Below, one piece after another: positions 60,005 to 64,000 of a DNA stretch of 64,000 nt (position 1 is the stretch's first letter; every line of letters starts with the position of its first letter). Origin of the DNA: Anaerolineales bacterium (GTDB lineage Bacteria > Chloroflexota > Anaerolineae > Anaerolineales > UBA11579); NCBI GenBank assembly GCA_019637805.1, contig JAHBVB010000002.1, positions 699,981 to 763,980 on the forward strand. The letters run 5' to 3'. The position numbers and the translations under genes were made by a program. The notes under the pieces are model-generated. The model was not told the origin of the DNA, made no database searches, and was given only the letters and a program-made list of their open reading frames with translations.

Positions 60005-62955
60005 TGGCGCAGCAGCTCGCCCAGTTTGCGGCGCAGGCGCGCCAGCAAGACTTGGGCGATATCCGCCTGGACGCGGCCACGCGCCAGCTCTACAGCACCG
60101 ACGCCTCTATTTACCAACTTCGCCCGCTGGGCGTGGCCTTCCCCCGCCATGAAGACGAGTTGTCCGGCTTGCTGGAACTGGCGGCCAGGGAGGGTTTGCC
60201 GGTACTGCCGCGCGGCTCCGGCACCAGCCTGGCCGGCCAAAGCATTGGCCCGGCGCTGGTGATTGACTTCACCCGCCACCTCAACCAGGTCTTGGAGATC
60301 GAGCCTGATGCCCGCCGCGCCTGGGTACAACCCGGCCTGGTGCTCAATACCTTTAACCGTCAGACCGCCCGGCATGGCCTCATGTTCGGCCCCGACCCGG
60401 CTTCGGCCGACCGGGCCACCTTTGGCGGCATGCTCGGCAACAACTCCACCGGCGCGCACTCCATCAGCTATGGCATGACCGCTGACAATGTGCTGGCGCT
60501 GGATGTCTTGCTGTCTGATGGCAGCCAGGCCGGCCTGAAGAGCCTGCCGCTCAAGCAAGCGGTGCAGCGCGCTGCGGGCGATACGCTCGAGGCGCAGCTC
60601 TACCGCCAGGCGCTGCGCATCCGCGAGGAAGGCGCCGAGGCCATTCGCCGGGACTGGCCGCGCACCTGGCGGCGCGCTTCTGGCTACAGCCTCAATTATT
60701 TGCTGCCCTGGTCGCCCAGCCAGCCGCCGCTCTGGACGCGCACCGGGGCAGGCGAAGCGTACCCGCCCATCCCGGCTGGCCAGATCAACCTGGCCCCGCT
60801 GCTGGTCGGCTCCGAGGGCACCCTGGCCGTATTCAAACGCATTCAGGTGCGCCTGGTGCCCAAGCCGGTCTTCACCGTGCTGGGAGTGGTGTCCTACCCA
60901 GGCATCGCCGAGGCCTGTGACGCCGCCCCCGGCCTGCTGGCGCTGGAACCTTCAGCCATCGAACTCATCCCGCAGGCGATGATTCGCCTGGCGCGCTCCG
61001 TGCCCGCCTATGCCAAACGCCTCGACTTCGTCAAAGGCGATCCCGAAGCTATTCTGATCATTGAATTCAGCGGTGACACTCTGGCAGAGGCGCAGGCCAA
61101 GCTGGCCCGCCTGGGGCCGGAGACGGTGCATGCCATCAGCCCCGAGCAGCAAGACCAGGTTTGGTCGGTGCGCAAAGTCGGTCTGGGCCTGCTCATGTCG
61201 CGTCCCGGCGACGCCAAGCCGCTGCCTTTTATCGAGGATGTGGCCGTGCCGGTCGAGCACCTGGGCCAGTTCGTGCGTGAGTTCCGCGCCGTGCTGGAGG
61301 CCAACGGCACCAGCGGTGATTTCTACGCCCATGCCTCGGCAGGCTGCTTGCATGTCCGCCCGCTGATCAACCTCAAGACCCTGCGCGGTCTGGAACAGAT
61401 GCGTGCTATCACTCAAGGGGTGATGGCCGCCGCCAAACGCTACGGTGGGGCGATGAGCGGCGAACATGGCGACGGCCTCTCGCACGGTGAATGGCTCAAA
61501 GATACCTTCGAGCCGCAGATCATCCGCCTCTTCGACGACCTCAAGCGCACTGCTGACCCGCAGGGCCGCCTCAACCCCGGCAAGGCGCCAGACCCGCAGC
61601 CCATGCATGAGAACCTGCGTTTTGGGCCGGACTATCAGGCCGACCCGTGGCTGCCTGTGCTCGACTTCGGCGTCCAGGGTGGGCTGGGCGGCGCCATCGA
61701 GATGTGCAACGGTGCCGGCGTGTGCCGCAAAGACGGCGGCGTGATGTGCCCTTCGTTCCAGGCCACTCGCGAAGAGATGCACAGCACGCGCGGCCGCGGC
61801 AACCTGCTGCGCGCCATGATCAGCACCGGTCTACCGGACGCGGCCGATGCGCAGCGCGCCGCCCAACAGGCCGCGCATGCTGCCCTGGACCTGTGCCTGG
61901 AATGCAAGGGCTGCAAGGCCGAATGCCCCTCGGGCGTGGACATGGCCAAGCTCAAATACGACTTCCTGCACAACTATTACCAGACCCATCGCCGCCCGTT
62001 GCGTGATTACCTCTTCGCTTACATCGGCGAACTGGGCCGCCTGGCACGACCGTTTGCGCCGCTGGTCAACCTGCTCACCCACAGCGCGCCCGGCAAGTTC
62101 CTCGCCGAACGCTTGCTGGGCCTGGCCGCCCGCCGCAGCCTGCCGGTCTTCACCTGGCGGCGCGCCGAAGTTGCCTCGCTGTCCGCCGCCGAGGCGGATG
62201 TGCTGGTGCTCAGTGACCCCTTCAGTGACCTCTTCTATCCTGAGTTGGCGGCCGCGGCGGCCAAAGTGCTGCGCGCCGCCGGACTGCGTCCGCATCTGCT
62301 GCCGGTTTCCGGGGCAGGACGGCCGCTGATCTCCAAAGGCTTCCTGCCGCAGGCCCGCCGACACGCCCAGAAGGTGGTGGCTGCGCTGCGCAAAGCCGAC
62401 CCGGCCGGGCGCCTGCCGGTGCTGGGTTTTGAGCCTTCTGAGATCTACGCGCTGCGCGACGAATATTTGGATCTGCTGCCTGCTGAACAAGGCATGGCCG
62501 CACTGGCCAAGCGCACCTTCATGTTCGACGAGTTCCTGCTGCGCCAGCCGGATTATGGCCCGGCGCCACTGGAGACCCTGCGCACCGCGCTGGCGCCCGA
62601 AGACGCCGCGCCCGTGCTACTGCACGGCCACTGCTATCAGAAGAGCCAGCCGCCCGCTGATGACGGCCTGCCCACTGGGCAAGCCGCCACCGCCGTCTTG
62701 CTCAACGCGCTGGGCTACTCGGTGGAGCTAATCAATTCGGGTTGCTGCGGCATGGCCGGCTCCTTCGGCTACGAAGCCGAGCATTATGAGCTCTCCATGC
62801 AGATCGGCGAGCTGGCCTTGTTCCCGGCCGTGCGGGCGGCAGATGGCCGCCAGGTGGCCGCCTCCGGCCTCTCGTGCCGCGCCCAGATCGCCGGCGGGGT
62901 AGGCGTCCAGGCTCCGCACCCCCTCGAGCTGATCGCCGCCCGGCTGGCGGATTAG
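60004..62955 (+). CDS. Fused FAD-linked oxidase / Fe-S protein (GlcD-GlpC type, D-2-hydroxyacid dehydrogenase)
   Basis: A 983-residue protein with three parts. Residues ~20-540 are a GlcD/D-lactate dehydrogenase-type FAD domain (PRGSGTSLAGQSIGPALVIDF; FGGMLGNNSTGAHSISYGMT; SGEHGDGLSHGEW). A ferredoxin-like region follows, with one cluster from MCNGAGVC...MCPSF and a second from C631-x2-C634-x2-C637-x3-C641. The C-terminal cysteine-rich domain carries HGHCYQKSQ and NSGCCGMAGSFGYE. This single-chain arrangement equals E. coli YdiJ, a D-2-hydroxyglutarate dehydrogenase, so D-lactate, glycolate or 2-hydroxyglutarate are candidate substrates. Electrons would go to quinone or an ETF. Coupled to hflX by a one-base overlap. 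Confidence 0.92.
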   Translation: MAQQLAQFAAQARQQDLGDIRLDAATRQLYSTDASIYQLRPLGVAFPRHEDELSGLLELAAREGLPVLPRGSGTSLAGQSIGPALVIDFTRHLNQVLEIEPDARRAWVQPGLVLNTFNRQTARHGLMFGPDPASADRATFGGMLGNNSTGAHSISYGMTADNVLALDVLLSDGSQAGLKSLPLKQAVQRAAGDTLEAQLYRQALRIREEGAEAIRRDWPRTWRRASGYSLNYLLPWSPSQPPLWTRTGAGEAYPPIPAGQINLAPLLVGSEGTLAVFKRIQVRLVPKPVFTVLGVVSYPGIAEACDAAPGLLALEPSAIELIPQAMIRLARSVPAYAKRLDFVKGDPEAILIIEFSGDTLAEAQAKLARLGPETVHAISPEQQDQVWSVRKVGLGLLMSRPGDAKPLPFIEDVAVPVEHLGQFVREFRAVLEANGTSGDFYAHASAGCLHVRPLINLKTLRGLEQMRAITQGVMAAAKRYGGAMSGEHGDGLSHGEWLKDTFEPQIIRLFDDLKRTADPQGRLNPGKAPDPQPMHENLRFGPDYQADPWLPVLDFGVQGGLGGAIEMCNGAGVCRKDGGVMCPSFQATREEMHSTRGRGNLLRAMISTGLPDAADAQRAAQQAAHAALDLCLECKGCKAECPSGVDMAKLKYDFLHNYYQTHRRPLRDYLFAYIGELGRLARPFAPLVNLLTHSAPGKFLAERLLGLAARRSLPVFTWRRAEVASLSAAEADVLVLSDPFSDLFYPELAAAAAKVLRAAGLRPHLLPVSGAGRPLISKGFLPQARRHAQKVVAALRKADPAGRLPVLGFEPSEIYALRDEYLDLLPAEQGMAALAKRTFMFDEFLLRQPDYGPAPLETLRTALAPEDAAPVLLHGHCYQKSQPPADDGLPTGQAATAVLLNALGYSVELINSGCCGMAGSFGYEAEHYELSMQIGELALFPAVRAADGRQVAASGLSCRAQIAGGVGVQAPHPLELIAARLAD

Positions 62956-63104
62956 GCAACGGCTCAGCTTCCTGCCTTAGCTTGTTACTCTGTTAATTGC
63001 ATATTAGCCTGTCCCCTGCCCCCTGTAGGCCCCATAACGGGCGGCATACCGCCCCGTTCGCCTCTTTGTACTTTCGCGTATCCTGCCCTTAGGAGGGTTG
63101 TCCC

Positions 63105-63398
63105 ATGTTGAATAAGAAAAGAATACTGATCGCGCTGATTGGCCTGTTGCTGGGCAGTTCCTTGCTCACGGCTTGCGCCGGAGGCGCCCGCGTGGATATC
63201 GATGTGGACCCGGAAACCGGTCAGGGGACCATTGACATCTTCGGTGCCGACGGCCAGAATCAGCAGGATAGCGCCTCGAGCAGGGGTTTGGGCACTGACA
63301 ATGTGGTCGTGCTGGCGGTTGTGGCCGCGCTGTTTATCGCTGTCATCGCTTTGGTGATTGCCCTGGTCAGCCGCAGGCCGACTCCGCCGAGCGGATAA
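63105..63398 (+). CDS. Small lipoprotein-like protein with C-terminal membrane helix
   Basis: A 97-residue protein. The signal LIALIGLLLGSSLLTAC has a lipobox with Cys at residue 24. A short polar stretch (ARVDIDVDPETGQGTIDIFGADG) follows, then a second hydrophobic helix (VVVLAVVAALFIAVIALVIALV) and a short basic tail. No known family. AGGAGGG precedes the ATG. Confidence 0.6.
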   Translation: MLNKKRILIALIGLLLGSSLLTACAGGARVDIDVDPETGQGTIDIFGADGQNQQDSASSRGLGTDNVVVLAVVAALFIAVIALVIALVSRRPTPPSG

Positions 63399-63406
63399 AA
63401 TGCCTG

Positions 63407-63434
63407 GTACGGGCGGCTTGCAAGCCGCCCGTAC
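63407..63434. terminator. 28-bp perfect palindrome, probable bidirectional terminator
   Basis: The 14-base half-site GTACGGGCGGCTTG and its exact complement abut between the lipoprotein-like gene and rpiA, which converge. In the minus direction it is followed after a few bases by TTTT. The plus direction has no T-run, so termination is better supported for rpiA. Confidence 0.6.
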
Positions 63435-63442
63435 TGCTTCTG

Positions 63443-64000
63443 TCAACTCGGTGAAGTAAAGGCGTCCGCCCTCAAGTGTCTGACCCCGCCCGCGCCGGCC
63501 ACGAACACGTCGGTCGCCAGGCCCAGAAACAAACCGTGCTCTAAAACGCCGCTGCGGGCCTCCAGCGCCGTCGCCAGCGCGACCGGGTCGGTGATCGACC
63601 CGAAGTCGCAGTCCAACAAATAGTTGCCCTGGTCGCTCAGGGCGGGCTCGCCGCCTGCGGTTACCCGCAGGCTGGCCACGCCGCCTAGAGCGACGACGAA
63701 GCCGGCTTGGCGCTCCCAGCCGAAGGGCAGCACCTCCAGCGGCAGCCGGAAGCGGCTGCCGACCCGTTCGGAGAGCTTGCCCTCGTCCACGATGATCGCC
63801 AGCCGCTGGCTGTTCTGCGCCAGGATCTTCTCGCGCAGCAGCGCGCCGCCGCCGCCTTTGATCAGGTTGTAGTGCCCATCCACCTCGTCGGCGCCGTCGA
63901 TGGTCAAGTCTAACTGCGTATAGTCGTTCAGGTTGCCCAGTGGAATGCCCAGACGCTCGCATTCGGCCTGGGTCTGCAAAGAGGCTGGCACGGTGATGAT
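63443..64000 (-). CDS. rpiA: Ribose-5-phosphate isomerase A, N-terminus cut by window edge
   Basis: The frame is open to the window edge, giving 185 residues of the C-terminal part. RpiA motifs are clear: LTIDGADEVDG (catalytic Asp region), LIKGGGGALLREK (phosphate/catalytic Glu-Lys loop) and IIVDEGKLSERVG. It interconverts ribose-5-phosphate and ribulose-5-phosphate in the pentose phosphate pathway. Full-length RpiA has about 220-230 residues, so roughly 40 N-terminal residues lie outside. The reading frame continues upstream of a GTG at 63991, so that codon is not the true start. Confidence 0.93.
   Translation of the reverse strand: MITVPASLQTQAECERLGIPLGNLNDYTQLDLTIDGADEVDGHYNLIKGGGGALLREKILAQNSQRLAIIVDEGKLSERVGSRFRLPLEVLPFGWERQAGFVVALGGVASLRVTAGGEPALSDQGNYLLDCDFGSITDPVALATALEARSGVLEHGLFLGLATDVFVAGAGGVRHLRADAFTSPS

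Overview
This 64-kb window is GC-rich bacterial chromosome, coding on both strands at very high density, with many 1-, 4- and 7-8-base stop/start overlaps. No ribosomal or other lineage marker is present. The gene style (GIKRGLT-domain membrane proteins with Cys-rich tails, fused E1 dehydrogenase, PYROXD2-type oxidoreductases, tRNAs without encoded CCA, many genes with a -10 box right against the start codon) suggests Chloroflexota, probably Anaerolineae. That assignment is inference. No rRNA, IS element, phage gene, integrase or CRISPR array was seen, and no gene-free stretch exceeds about 300 bases.

Layout. 1-5.4 kb: a LysE exporter fragment, then a leftward envelope operon (LiaF-like, LiaI-like, PlsY-like, membrane EEP phosphohydrolase) and a methyltransferase. 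5.5-12.4 kb: the most unusual block. It holds an intact RRE-radical SAM-SPASM enzyme beside a GIKRGLT-domain membrane protein and, facing it, a translationally coupled operon of a zinc-ribbon membrane protein, a DUF2207 protein whose cytoplasmic tail ends in a CACACAGCACACA motif, and a radical SAM paralogue that has lost its cluster cysteines. 12.5-20.7 kb: citrate synthase and a surface-polysaccharide locus (GT4, flippase, GT26, sugar-phosphate transferase, O-antigen ligase with TPRs). 20.7-25.5 kb: an overlapping operon of GcvT-like protein, two PYROXD2/CrtI-type FAD oxidoreductases and a GNAT acetyltransferase. 25.6-31.1 kb: tRNA-Asp, Rel, MoeA, VKOR, a DUF1540-like protein, a TPR membrane protein, a Ddn-like protein and tRNA-Met. 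31.2-33.7 kb: an AT-rich lipoprotein gene and a QW-repeat protein. 33.8-39.7 kb: a UvrA-like ABC protein, an ArsR-SRPBCC-DUF1801 operon, an AlkX/YcaQ-type glycosylase and a small orphan protein.

39.9-47.4 kb: a FIST sensor with a PAS-GGDEF-EAL enzyme, a YbaY-like lipoprotein and an iron(III) ABC importer with a strong hairpin between binding protein and permease. 47.6-54.6 kb: fused 2-oxoacid dehydrogenase E1, convergent with a sigma-54 module (RpoN carrying an extra four-Cys ribbon, a PAS/GAF histidine kinase, and an NtrC-type AAA+ regulator without a DNA-binding domain). 54.6-64 kb: TrmFO, M28 peptidase, a deoxyribosyltransferase-like protein, an aminotransferase, HflX, a giant FAD/Fe-S dehydrogenase, a small lipoprotein and the 3' part of rpiA.

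Expression signals. At least eleven genes have a TANNNT -10 hexamer 6-10 nt before the start codon, implying leaderless transcripts. At two of them the UAG stop codon of the previous gene is the first half of the TAGAAT box. The best candidate for an undescribed system is the radical SAM / pseudo-radical SAM / Cys-tail membrane protein locus at 5.5-12.4 kb.
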